The position numbers and the translations under genes were made by a program. 64,000 nucleotides of DNA from Oscheius sp. JU75 (taxonomy: Eukaryota > Nematoda > Chromadorea > Rhabditida > Rhabditidae). The number at the start of each line of letters is the position of its first letter. The first letter of the stretch is position 1. The DNA is taken from NCBI GenBank assembly GCA_037178855.1, contig JASJZC010000001.1, positions 8,866,001-8,930,000 of the forward strand, read 5' to 3'. The notes under the pieces are model-generated. The model had not been told where the DNA came from. It ran no database searches and saw only the letters and a list, made by a program, of their open reading frames with translations. Shown piece after piece: positions 13,301 to 23,749 of the stretch.

Positions 13301-16300
13301 AGATGCTATGTATTCACATTGCCTTTCCTGAAACCGCATGACAAAAAGATCTTTCTTCCTTCATGGCTTACCCTTGTTATCCTGAGGACCTCGTTTATCT
13401 CTTTTGCATCTGTTTCACAGGTGTGGAACGAGGAAAAGACCATGCTAGAGAAGAGTCTTAGTAGAAACAAATTGTGTTAGTCTATGGGTGAATCGGTAGA
13501 GAAGAGGAGACGAAAAGTATGAAAATCCAGAAAGTTACAGAGGTGGTCAAAGTTTTATCAAAGGATTAAGTGATTCGTTACAGCTTGCATCATATCTACA
13601 AAGGACGGATCGGATAGCCCCCGTGTAAAGTAAATCATGAACGAGAAAGTATCGAAGACTATCCATCGGAAGAGGAGCTGAAGTGGTGAGAGCCGGGCAG
13701 AGGCCATTCAATCGAGCCCTAACGAGTATTAATCTATTAATTAGCAGGTGAGCTCGTGCTCTGATTAGCCTGGAGAAGAGTGAGTTCAAAGTGACTGAAA
13801 AACGTGACATTGCAGTTGTTTTTTTGTAGAGAATCATCGCTCAGACTGACAGAAGAGCCTTGCCAGAACCATCCCCCTCCCTCTATCAGTTTGCGGGTCT
13901 CGTCACGATCTTTTTCACAAAATTCAAACTATCATTTCGGGGCCCCTCGCCGTTCCGAAAGAAAGTGTACAAAAGTTTCGAAAAATAAAATTTGTCGAAC
14001 TTGAAGGTTTGTGACAATCTTTCTCCATTCAAATAGGGTTTGGCGGGAGATTCGAATTGTAGCGACTATGGGACAGTTTTCATGAAAAGTATTGTCGTTT
14101 CTTGTACTTTCCTGCCAACAGTTTCAAAAACTCAGTCCTGTATACAGAAATCCACAAATGAGTGCGTGATTATGAGAACAGAGGAAACGGGAGCGGAGGC
14201 GTTTCCTTCGCGTGGCCGTCTCATTAGTCCAATCATATAATTAGCGGGACTAATAGTAATCACGAATGTTGATTACGGCAAGGAGCGGGCCAAGAAGAAA
14301 AAAGCGAGGACTTTCTGTCTCCCATACTAAGAGTGAACAGTTAAAATCGAAAAGAGATCCGATTGAGGAGATAGAGTAACCGCGGTAGGGCAGGGAGACC
14401 AATTAATAGCACTTTTTATGGGCATAATTACAGGAAAAGCGGCCTTGGCCATCAGACAGACTCGGCGAAAACCGGGGTAAACCGCAGCTGACTTCAGCCG
14501 AAGCTGTACTTTAACTGTCTCACTCTGTCTCCATTTTCATTCTTATTCAAAGAGAGAGAAAGAGGACTAGGGGTAAGTCTTCCATAAAAAGAAATACCGT
14601 AGTGTTCTGTAGTAAAAACTCCATGAGACGATATAGCCAAAAATCCGGAAGAAAGCCTACGGCCGCCGCTGGCTCTAATCATTCAGCTCCCTCCAGGTAA
14701 TTACGGGGCAATAATTTGTTTGTGAATTTGGTAGTGGTTAGGGGGCAGCTATTTCAATTGGATCTAATTGGTCGCTTAAAGCGAGAGGGAGAGAGAGAGA
14801 GAGAGGGAAACTAAAGGTAGGAGAGCCAACTACTGGTCATACGACGGATTATTTGACACTACCCGAATTAGGCGATTAAAACTGGATTGAGAGAGGGAGA
14901 GAGAGTGACAGCCAATACTATCATTATCCTGCTAATTGTCACATTGAAAAGCGCGGCAGAAAGTCGGGAAGAAGAGAAGGACTGATTGTCTAGGCATTAA
15001 TCTGTGCAAGAGTCTCCGAGTATAGTGGAACTACCAGTTTGTCAACTGGTAATCGGCTGCAGTAGGTGGAAAGATAGAGATTGACGGTTCAACTTTTTGA
15101 GTTTTCGCAAAGATGCAATGATATTATTTACAGAAAGATTGATTGAGATGCGAGGTAGATGTGAGCATCAAAGCGGCCCCAATATTCAGTACAAAATGAC
15201 CTTTTTGTACGCATGAGATTTAATGAGAACCCGTCGATGTTTAAAGTGCAGGGGTTTGAAGGAAGTTTTTTCGTTTGAGGTCGGTCCCAAATCGTTAAAA
15301 TCATCGCATTTTTGGAAGTTGAACCGTCAGTTCTTTCTTGACAGAGGGTAGGCATTTCTGGTACATCAGGCAGTCTCCTCTTAAAGTATTCTGCTTAATG
15401 AGGGGCCTGTCTGAAAAGGAAAGGCTTCATTTCAGGATAGGACATGGGGATGTACAGGTATGCCAGTGACTAGGTACATATACATGCTCAGTACGGCTCC
15501 TCACCTCAGGATTTTAAGTTGTTACAGTGCAACTGGAGACAATACGGAGAAGTATATCGGCTCGTCCCACATCAGAATGTCAGATTGCAGACAAAATTCA
15601 CAGTAAAGTCATAGATGAAGTGTTCTTACAGAAGAGCAGTGACAGTCCGAATTCCTTGAAACGTTCCAAAAGACTTTTGGATCGAGATCAAAAAAGATGC
15701 TCCAAGTGTCTGAACCAGTTTATTGCTTGTATGTCTCGTTCTTAAAAACTTTCAGTTTTATTCAGTTTCTCATCAATCTTTTTAGATATCCAAGCTTGTC
15801 ACAATTTGGAAAAACTAGCTGACCCGTACAACTTGTTCTCTCCCTCTTAGGCCAATTGGACAAAGGGTGTCTAGAAAAAGCTCAGCTGACCAGCTTATTC
15901 TGTTGCCTTTTCCCCCTAAAGAGATCATCCGGGATTCTTTCCTCCAGATTTTCCCAGAAGATAAACAAGAAAATGGAGGCGGACAAAAAGGGTAGAAGAG
16001 AAAAAAGACAAAGTGCGCTAGTTGTTCCCACAGCCTGCTCCATGCTCTTTTAATTAAAAGCAAACACGTCTATAAATGAGACTAATTGGAGAAATGAGCC
16101 CGGGACTCTGTTGAGCAGAGCTCCCATGGCCGAAAAAGGTACCGTAGGATTAGGCGGGTCTTTCTCTTAAACGTGTCATAATGACAGCCTCGCCCATAAT
16201 AGACGCTTTAGCGCTCATTTGTGCGAGCCGGAAGACTGGCATACGGTAATTAGTCCGGGTGCCATTACCTGGGCCCTGAGGCTGGATTGGAGAGACAGGT

Positions 16301-16486
16301 TTGTACAAAGAGTTGGGTAGGGTAGAATATTGAAAAGAATAGTAGTAAAGAATCTGAGGTCGCAGTCAGAGAGAAGTTCTGTCAGGTTTCAAGAGACAGG
16401 TACTTTGTATCGCTTTCAGTACACTGAACAGTTGGAAAGAGAAACTGGCCCAAATACCGTATCAAGCAAAGAATACTTATTTTTAG

Positions 16487-16523
16487 CCGAACTTTGTAGT
16501 TCTAACCAACTGAGCTACGCGGG
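16487..16523 (-). repeat. tRNA-derived element, 5' half only
   Basis: The minus strand reads like a tRNA 5' half: CCCGCGTAGCTCAGTTGGTT is an A-box (RNA polymerase III) D-arm sequence, followed by AACTACAAAGTT, a small hairpin. No T-arm follows, so it is not an intact tRNA. It shares the ACTACAAAG core with the elements at 21590, 42529 and 49700. Confidence 0.5.
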
Positions 16524-17282
16524 AAAGTTCGCGCGCTCTCTCTAGAAAATGCCTGAACCTCCCATTTTCTATTAGTCACCATGACTCTTAAGAGCCCAGA
16601 CAGACTATCTCTCTTTCCCTCTTTTGGCCAAAATCTAGAGCCACCATATGTATAGGAAAAGGCGAAAATTTCAGTTGTTTAGAAATTCCCATTAGCCTTG
16701 TAGCTAATACCTAAGAATGTATGCTGGTTAGTTAAAAACCTCTCCACTACTAAGTAGTACATAGTGATCCGTTATGAGCTGCTACTTCTGCCTAATGTGA
16801 GTGTTCCTAATTGCCGTCTGCCGTCTCGCCATCTTGGCACGTTCTTTCCTTGGCTCTCTCGCATAATTATGTGCTCTCTACTTTTATACGCTAGCTGGCT
16901 GGTATGCTTTAACGAACCGAAAACGCGGTAATTGTTCAAGGAGAGAGCGACTGGATTGTGGGGTCTCGTGTCCAGAAATTAGGGAGTGTGGAGAGGGCAG
17001 CAGACAATCGTTCATTTGGTAATAATGGCCAAGATTTTGCGGGCCTCTTTGGGCACAGAAATGAATTCATCGAAAATGCATATATTAACGTGTGTGACAG
17101 GTTGACGACGCTAATTTGGGGCTTATATTGAAGCGGGTAGGTAAGAAGGCACTCCCCGTACTCTGTGGTCAAGTTCCAGTTTAGCCTTCCCTGAACAGTA
17201 CAGAAAACAACAAGACTAGCCTGCAAAGCGGCGGTCATGTTATTGAGTAGTTAGGGCCATTAAAAACAGACAACGATTCTTG

Positions 17283-17584
17283 TGGGCTTGCGTGTCGACA
17301 ACCCGATGTTTTTCAACGATCATCTTCACTTCGAGCTTGGAGCATTATTCCGTGAAGGGCTCGTTTCGGACGTGAAACCGTGACAGTTGGTAGGCGTATC
17401 GTCCCAGAAAAGAGGAAGCAAGCCGGACGGCTCTTCCTGTCCACGCTTCATGGTTCTGAGCTTGTGGAGCGTGTTCAGGGCTGGTGCTTGTCTGCTATGA
17501 AGACAAATGCTGCAGACGAGAGCGGATATTGGCAGCTGACTGTACATCTTGCAGATCTTCTCGAAGACTAGGTCGGCCGAAGAG
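17283..17584 (-). pseudogene. Broken inverted copy of the PP1-like phosphatase (C-terminal catalytic half)
   Basis: The minus-strand reading matches the middle of the intact gene at 18027-19458: LVFEKICKMYSQLP, then MKRGQEEPSGLL and TNCHGF are shared, and CSKLEVKMIV, HRVVDT come later. It is clearly decayed. The HGG active-site stretch is altered (CLHSRQAP). Roughly 35 bp around the following segment are missing, shifting the frame. A TAA stop replaces the Gln before CSKL, and the conserved RGHQ reads EKHR. There is no intact 5' half. Orientation is opposite to the parent, which begins about 450 bp away, so this is a local inverted duplication. Part of the parent's coding exon only, without the intron, is represented. 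Confidence 0.85.
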
Positions 17585-17639
17585 CTCACTCGACTGTCCC
17601 TTCCGCTTCAGTTCAGTCTTCTGAATGCTCTTCTTCGCG

Positions 17640-17830
17640 CCTCTCGCATGGCTTCTTGACTGATTCCTTATTCTTCTTGGCCGCAGTCTCCAGGTTGTTC
17701 TTCTTTTTCGACTAACTGGGTATCATCTCCAGGGTCGTCTTCCACGTTTTCAGCAGCTTGAGACTGTTCAGAACCCTCTGCTTCTCCAGTTTTGAATTGG
17801 TAGGTGCGCCCGTACTTCTTCTAGGAGCAA
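17640..17830 (-). pseudogene. Possible acidic coding remnant next to the PP1 copy
   Basis: One minus-strand frame is open for about 49 codons and strongly acidic (contains GEAEGSEQSQAAENVEDDPG) before a TAA. An overlapping frame is Lys-rich and also interrupted. It directly precedes the PP1 pseudogene in the same orientation and may be part of the same broken locus. I recognise no family; either frame could be chance. Confidence 0.25.
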
Positions 17831-18026
17831 GAGCCATCGAGTATGCTGCGAAAAGTTGTGTGGAGATAGCTGATGGGTTTAGCTGGAAATTATCAGGTGC
17901 AAACACTTTTGTACATTGTTGTGATTGGAATTACCTCAACTCAATAGTTTCACAAACTTTTGAAAACTTTTTCTAACGGTAACTTGCAAGTCCAGACGTT
18001 AATTCTACTTTGACTCCAGCGCCAGA

Positions 18027-19458
18027 ATGCCGTCTACCTTCGAGCTCGTTGTGGACCAGATGATCTATCACATGTTCTCGTCGGGACCCGTGGAGCACGA
18101 GTTTCCTGCCTCGCTGCTGGTCGAACTCTTCCAGCGAAGCCATCACTCCCTGTCCGAGCAGCCTTCTCTACTTGACCTCAATGGGCCTCTGACTGTCGTC
18201 GGGGACATACATGGACAGTTTGCGGATCTGTTGGCCATCTTCGAGCGCTGTGGCTGGCCGTTCAACACTCGCTACCTGTTCCTCGGCGACTACGTGGACA
18301 GAGGACCTCATTCGCTCGAAGTACTCCTCCTTCTGGCTGCTCTACAGATCCGCTTCCCGAGTAATGTCTATCTTCTTCGCGGCAACCATGAGGCCCCTTC
18401 CATCAACATGTAAGTCTAGTTCTCTTTCTGTTCAAAATCTTGTTGAATGTCCACTTGTGCGAACCTATCCTTAAATACTCTTATTTCACAACCCCTATTT
18501 AGAGGTCTACCAAGACTCTTAGCTTCACTATCCAGTACTGGTTACGTGTCCTGTCACGTGTGCTACCCAGACTCTACCCGTGGAGTGATTCCATTCTACT
18601 CATAACCCTAGAATGTTCTGCTTTTTGCCTTTTGATGTCCTTTTCCTTGATGAAAGTAGGCAGTCAACTCCTCATTCAACTCTTGTTTTCAGCTCGTACG
18701 GATTCCTCTCGGAGCTGCGAGCCCGCTACCCTCAGAAGGAAGATTGCGACCTAGTTTTCGAGAAGATCTGCAAGATGTACAGTCAGCTGCCGATAGCCGC
18801 TCGCGTCTGCAGCACCATGCTCTGTCTTCACGGTGGACTGGCTCCAGCTCTCAACTCTCTTCAAGAGCTCCGAGCCATGAAGCGTGGACAGGAAGAGCCG
18901 TCCGGCTTGCTCGAGGATCTTCTCTGGGCCGACCCGTCGACCAACTGCCACGGCTTCATACCGAACGATGATCGCGGCTGCAGCTACACGTTCGGAAATG
19001 AGGCCATTACGGAACAGTGCTCCAAGCTCGGAGTGAAGATGATCGTCAGAGGACATCAGGTCGTTGACACGGGAGTCCAGTTCAGCAACAAGAACCGCGT
19101 CGTGACTCTCTTCAGTGCACCCAGCTACTCGGACGACTACCACAACAGGGGCGCAGTTCTGCAGGTTAGAGCAGATTTACATACCAAAAACTGGGTAGTT
19201 GGGAGTTAGGGTTATATTATTCCAAATGAAACAAGCATTCGCAATGCTGCAGTATTCTGTAATGTTAGCCTTGACGAGACCTGAAAGTGTTGCTATGACT
19301 GACTCGAGACCATGAGAAGTTCAAAGATTGAGCCTTATCAATACGAACTGCTCCATTTCTAGGTGAACCGCCATCACGAGGTCACTTTCACCTACTTCAG
19401 TGCCCACAAGATGCGACAGGTTGGCAAGTCGGTGACGGCTCTGCGCTCCACCTACTAG
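18027..19458 (+). CDS. PP1-like serine/threonine protein phosphatase catalytic subunit (divergent)
   Basis: Three exons, 18027-18409, 18693-19164, 19363-19458, give 316 aa, the normal size of a PP1 catalytic core without a long tail. The PPP-family signatures are all present: GDIHGQ (Asp60, His62), GDYVDRG (Asp88), RGNHE (Asn120, His121), the HGG histidine and RGHQVV near the C-terminus. These form the dinuclear metal site that hydrolyses phosphoserine/threonine. It is closest to PP1, but the segment after RGNHE reads APSINISYGF instead of the usual CASINRIYGF. The toxin-binding loop is SAPSYSDDYHNRG rather than SAPNYCGEFDN, and the C-terminal tail is short. Nematodes carry many such lineage-specific, often male-germline, PP1 paralogs; that assignment is inference. 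A broken inverted copy lies at 17283-17584. Confidence 0.9.
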
Positions 19459-19629
19459 AAGTCGCCTACTCGTCGTCAGAAACAGATGAATAAGGTTCTA
19501 AAGGCGTTCAATGAGTATGTGAAACTGCTCTCCTCATTCTTATCTACTCTTGTTACCTTGTCTGTTTACCCCCTAAAGAGTCACTCGTTTCGCCGCCGTA
19601 TCGCCTCGTCTCCCGAGACAGACAGGGCT

Positions 19630-19635
19630 ATAAAG
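19630..19635 (+). promoter_or_regulatory. TATA box of the selenocysteine tRNA gene
   Basis: TATAAA lies 31 bp upstream of the first tRNA base. tRNA-Sec genes are known to use an external type-3 RNA polymerase III promoter (TATA plus proximal element) rather than relying on internal boxes. The GC-rich stretch at about 19580-19612 is where the proximal element should be, but I cannot define it. Confidence 0.7.
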
Positions 19636-19660
19636 GCGACCCGACTCTCTTCTCGCCCTC

Positions 19661-19747
19661 GCCCGGATGAACCTCGGTGGTCCGGGGTACAGGCTTCAAA
19701 CCTGTAGGCGATTAGCGTCGCAGTGGTTCAATTCCACCTTCCGGGTG
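19661..19747 (+). tRNA. tRNA-Sec: Selenocysteine tRNA, anticodon TCA
   Basis: The 87-base sequence folds as a eukaryotic tRNA-Sec. It starts GCCCGGATGAACC and ends CCGGGTG (G-U first pair, discriminator G). It has a six-pair D stem (CCTCGG/CCGGGG with a wobble), anticodon stem ACAGG/CCTGT around loop CTTCAAA (anticodon TCA), a long variable arm GCGA/TCGC, and T arm GTGG-TTCAATT-CCAC. No intron or mismatch is seen. A T-run at about 19762 can end transcription. It decodes in-frame UGA as selenocysteine, so the organism should retain at least one selenoprotein. It sits about 200 bp downstream of the PP1-like gene, same strand. Confidence 0.97.
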
Positions 19748-19762
19748 TTGGATGAAAACATT

Positions 19763-20190
19763 TTTTCGTCTCTATAATGTTTATTAGGTGAAACGTTTTT
19801 CGGTTTGTCTAGAAAATAATGGATACCACTTTCACCCTCTTGGCAAAATCAATGTAAAAAGAGACCCAAAGAATCTACCATCTTTCCGTTCTTTTGATAC
19901 CGAAGGCATCATAATTGATCTAAAAATGGGTTCAAGCTATTCGAAACACACCATTTAGGATTTATACGTAATTCGTTTTTTGACATGTCACTTGCGCCGC
20001 ACAAGCAGTTTCACAGTCGCAGTTTCCACCACTGCAAGTTTAAAAGTAAATCTCTCGACCTAACTAAATTTGCAAGATGTTTTCATCATATCTAGCCACC
20101 TAATGTACAAAACATTTCCTAGTTTCGAAGGAAAACGCATTTTTTACGCGCCAATACTTATCTGTAGTAACAAGCATGACGAGCCTTTCG
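19763..20190. other. Unassigned spacer
   Basis: No gene recognised between the tRNA-Sec terminator and the decayed minus-strand locus; AT-rich with short frames only. Confidence 0.4.
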
Positions 20191-20199
20191 GGGACGTCT

Positions 20200-21090
20200 T
20201 CCATACAAAGACACAGATCCTAACGATTTTTTGACTATCAGCTGCTCAGCGTGTCTTTGCTGAAGCTTGCCTTTGACATCTGCCTGGTAGTCCACATCTG
20301 TGAACTTCTTCACCACCTTCGCTGCTGTCTATATTTGCTGATACCGCTGGTAGTTCATGACGTCGTCTTCTATTTAGAGTCTCGGCTTCGGTTCCTCCTG
20401 ATTCAGACTGGACATATTGACGGTCTCTGAGAGTTTCATCTGCAGCTTTTGAACTTCAGCTGCGACGTCTAAAATGGGTTTTAAGCCATGCAAATTGGGA
20501 GTAACAAATGTGTGCCAAGTAATTTCTGGTCAGCTTGTCGAGCTAACAGGTTTGACATAGGGGACATCTTGTTCTCAAACTTGGGAAAGCATTCGAAACA
20601 GAAACCGCAACGGGCGATGTCTGGGACACGGATGGACCTGAATTTCGAGAGTTTGATACTGGATGACAAGAGATAAATATTCAACTCCTGTTTCAGCCCC
20701 CTTATCTCTTATTCGATCCGATGGCTCAGACCTCGACGAATAATTGCCATCTCCATTGTGAGATGTTCATCTAGAAGAAAGTAACTCGATAATGGATATG
20801 AGCTTACTTTTGTACTTGAGCATCATGTTCTCTTCATGTAGTGTCATAATCGTGGGCTTCAACTCGTACATGCTCTTCTGATGTTGTGATAAGCGGTTTG
20901 AAGAGCCATTCGATTCCTCTTAAACATGAGGAGAACCCAATCAAGAAGTGAATCTTCTGAAACAGTTTTAGGCATGGCCGCTCGCTGGACACGAAAAGTT
21001 GAAGCTGACCCTGACCCCGAACCTCTACGATCAGCATCTCCATGGCGTTGGACAGCTAGAGAAGAGTTGGTAGCGGAGACAGCCATATTG
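20200..21090 (-). pseudogene. Decaying coiled-coil-type coding locus
   Basis: Several minus-strand stretches look coding but do not join. About 21086-20890 contains SEDSLLDWVLLMFKRNRMAL. After a frame change, 20890-20722 gives a Met/Glu/Leu-rich stretch (LHEENMMLKYK, a GT-AG intron, then EHLTMEMAIIRRGLSHRIE and a stop). About 20470-20240 reads VQKLQMKLSETVNMSSLNQ, then two in-frame stops, around IEDDVMNYQRYQQ and KVVKKFTDVDYQADVKGKL. The charged heptad-like composition suggests a coiled-coil protein of unknown identity. In-frame stops and frame breaks argue for a pseudogene, though missed introns could account for some. Confidence 0.45.
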
Positions 21091-21214
21091 ACAATAATTG
21101 AAGAGACCAGAAGCTAGGTCTCGCGTGAGAAAAGCGTGGGAGCAAAGAAGCAAACGCGACGTTTCTCTCGAGCTTTTGTGAGAGACGCGCAGCAAATTCA
21201 GTTCTTCAAGAATT

Positions 21215-22253
21215 ATGGCCGCTCCTCTAACTCGTCGTTCTTCGAACCTGATCAAGAAGAGAGCCATCCGAACCAAGATCCGGCTCATTAAGAAGACGAA
21301 GGAATCCCTGAAAATGGGAATCAACAGGTCCCTCGTAAAGTGCAATAAGCAACTGGTGGAGGTGAATGAGAAACTGATTGAGCAGGTCAGAATTAATAAG
21401 ATTATGGGTAAGTCTTGGGTTGTGTAATCAACGAGTTTCGATTTTTCAGTGACTGCTCTCGAGACGCGACAGAAGACCATGGAGGAGTGTCTTCACACGA
21501 GGGACATGCTGATCAACATGTACCAGCAAAAGACTCAGGACGGTGAGCATTCAAAATCTTGCAAACAAAGAAAAAATTGTTTCGAATCAGGCTGCGCGAT
21601 TTTGTCCGCGTAGTTCCAGTAGGTTAGCGCTCCGACTACAAAACAGCCTGACCATGTACGACTCCTGCATATGTTAACCCTTTTTGTCTTGACATGACAC
21701 TCTCGTAAAGACCTTTCACAGGTTTTTACCTCCTTTTTGGGCTTGAATTATCACATTTACAAGTTTTTTTCCCCACGCAGGATCCAAATTAGCGCGCCAA
21801 ATTCAAACGGGGGTGGAGGTATACGCTCGCTAAGGTTTCTGTACTAAAATTTTACTCGGTTCAGAGAAAAGCGCTCGCTTAACTCTGGCGAGAACCTGTG
21901 ATCTGCTCCAGAAGCAGTACGATGAACTCCGAGACAGAATGGATCATCCTGACCAGGAAGACACTACGAATCGTGGGCCCCTCAACTGCCCTGTCTGTTT
22001 TCAGAAATACGGTAAGGGAGTCCAAAATTAGCTTCTAGTCGAATCCTTAGGGTCTACACGTTACCCTCACGTGGGCACCTGCGGGCACAGTGTCTGCGAG
22101 GATTGTGGTAAGTTGGTCAAGAACAGTTGTCCCATCTGTCGGGAGGCGAAGAGCTTCCTCTTTCCGCGGAAGAACTATCTGGCTGAGGAACTGGTTGCCG
22201 TGATCGGTGTTCACAAGAAAGTGGAGAGCAGTGAAGTCATCCAGTTGGAGTGA
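21215..22253 (+). CDS. Coiled-coil RING-finger protein (putative E3 ubiquitin ligase)
   Basis: Four exons, 21215-21407, 21450-21542, 21865-22011, 22051-22253, join in phase to 211 aa. Residues 1-130 are rich in Lys, Glu, Arg and Leu and likely coiled coil (contains LVEVNEKLIEQVRINKIM). Residues about 136-176 form a C3HC4 RING: CPVC, then GTCGHSVCEDC and NSCPICR supply the remaining zinc ligands. A short C-terminal tail follows (FPRKNYLAEELVAV). Such small coiled-coil/RING proteins usually act as E3 ligases; substrate and location cannot be inferred. Nematodes have many N-terminal coil, C-terminal RING proteins of this size. The third intron-exon region contains a tRNA-derived element at 21590-21650. 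Confidence 0.85.
21590..21650 (+). repeat. tRNA-derived element in an intron of the RING gene
   Basis: Contains GTCCGCGTAGTTCCAGTAGG (degenerate A box), then GTTAGCGCTCCGACTACAAA, a core shared almost exactly with the elements at 42529-42598 and 49700-49753. It lacks a recognisable T-arm. Confidence 0.5.
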
Positions 22254-22909
22254 GTACATCTGTTAGAGTGATAAATATTGGTTCAACTGTGAGTACAATT
22301 TAGAGCGTCCTTCCAAACTATCTTAGTCATGCTCTCAGCTGAAACCCTTGTCAGGTCCTCTTGTTCGATACGGACGTGCTCTAGTACATTTATGGCTAGG
22401 AAAGCCCTTTAGACATAAAAAGCCATGTACTCTTCTCATAAGTGAAGCCAGACTTGAAGAGACTATGACGAGAAACACCTTCGAGCTCAGACAATCTCCT
22501 TTTTCTTGTTCTTCTGACCCCGCTAAGGGCTACAACAGGTGGATTTTTGGTCATTAAAGACTTGTCTCTGTGCCTATCTTTTACAATCGAAGGCATCCTG
22601 ATCGTCTGTTTTTCTAGCATCTCTTTATCGAATAAGCAATATTTATGGTCCACTAGATATTCGAGAATAGAAAATGCTTCATTTCCACCGCCCCTCGACC
22701 CCCTATTTTGAGTCTCCAACACTTTCCATCTGTAATTCCCCGCTCATCTCACTCTACTATTCAGCAGGCGCTCTCTCCACTCTCCCCCTCTCTAATGAAA
22801 TTAACTTTTTCTCTAACTCCTCGAGTAATCTCTGCCGATTCCATGACAGGCAGCAGCCAATCTCCGCCATCCAGCTAATTGTTTCCCGTATCCTCTCTTC
22901 TCCTCACAC
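22254..22909. other. Intergenic spacer before the CX-like gene
   Basis: No gene seen. The last 150 bp are strongly CT-rich on the plus strand, consistent with a promoter region, but no defined motif is claimed. Confidence 0.4.
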
Positions 22910-23718
22910 ATGCTCTGGCTACTGCTCTTTCTATCAGGATTCACTGAAGCTGCTCCGAAGAAGAGGGCTAAACTAGTGGTGAGTTTGCTACCAGAGAGAC
23001 TGTTTCTAAGATTTTACGAAAACAGTTCAGGAAGTGAATCCAAACGAGCTCGACTTTTTGAATGCCATACAGCTGCGCACAGATCTTGGAATCCGATACA
23101 AGTATCGAGGAAGGACATTGTTCTTGAAATTTAACAATGAACTGTGAGTCGTGAGTTGACGAGTTGACCAGCCAGTGTTAAGATTACTTTCTTTCCCTAA
23201 CAAATTGCTTCAGACACTTTCCCGGAGTGAAAAAGTACTGGCTGGCATCATTTGAGCCCGAAGAGCCACTGCGCAGAAACCTCTCCAGCTGCATCTATGA
23301 TGTGACCAAGAATCACGAGTTTCCTCAGGTCTAAGAGTTAAATTTCTACCAACCAAATAGCTTTAGTTACTGGACGAGCCAAACGAATCCAGTCTCCTCG
23401 TTTTCCGCTGCGAGCACGGCTGTAATCTGGACGATGTTGGCTGCAAACCGTCATGGGACTCCGTCAAAATGTAGCCATTCATACACTTTTTTGATGTTCT
23501 GCAAAGGTGTAGACCAGAAAAAAGTGCTACAACTTTGCAGAACATTGTAAAGCTGAAAATGTAGCTATCTTCTCGAAAAATAGTATTTTTGTTTCAGTGG
23601 TCTCGTTGTGATGACCATCCTCGGACTGCTTGTGCTCCTTCTCTGTGTTCGCTATCACAAGGCGAAAGACAAAATGGACTTGACGACTTTGGATGTAAAT
23701 GCTTCAATATTGCAATAA
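22910..23718 (+). CDS. Small type I membrane protein with a CX-module-like ectodomain
   Basis: Five exons, 22910-22978, 23031-23143, 23214-23328, 23367-23470, 23598-23718, all phases agreeing, give 173 aa. Residues 1-15 are a signal peptide (MLWLLLFLSGFTEA). The ectodomain has a KYW motif followed by SCIYDV, then FRCEHGC and a final GC. Spacing of the Tyr-Trp and cysteines resembles the nematode CX module, though the usual adjacent cysteine pair is absent. A single transmembrane helix follows (IGLVVMTILGLLVLLLCV), then a short basic tail ending NASILQ. AATAAA overlaps the stop. Function is unknown; the CX assignment is from remembered pattern, not a search. The intron at 23471-23597 carries a foldback element. 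Confidence 0.8.
23491..23547. repeat. Short foldback element, copy C (best-paired)
   Basis: GATGTTCTGCAAAGGTGTAG and CTACAACTTTGCAGAACATT are near-perfect reverse complements around a 17-bp loop, within an intron of the CX-like gene. Same family as 1608-1662 and 5297-5352. Confidence 0.75.
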
Positions 23719-23749
23719 AATACCGGTCGTTTACAACCAGAGAATGAGC

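Larger units (their letters stand above)
4591..17280. other. Long gene desert upstream of the zfh-2 exons (intron and/or cis-regulatory DNA)
   Basis: About 12.7 kb with no exon I can support on either strand; open frames are short and show no family features. Long (GA)n/(CT)n runs recur at 6811-6829, 6950-6971, 7637-7652, 10337-10368, 12365-12380, 12947-12967 and 14788-14804, together with many AATTA/TAAT homeodomain-type cores. It lies 5' of a developmental transcription factor that must have further 5' exons. It is therefore best read as large introns and regulatory DNA of that gene; this is inference from position and composition. Confidence 0.5.

Noticed and set aside
21031-21480. 149-codon minus-strand open frame
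   Set aside because: Antisense to the first exons of the RING gene; no domain and the plus strand is clearly coding.
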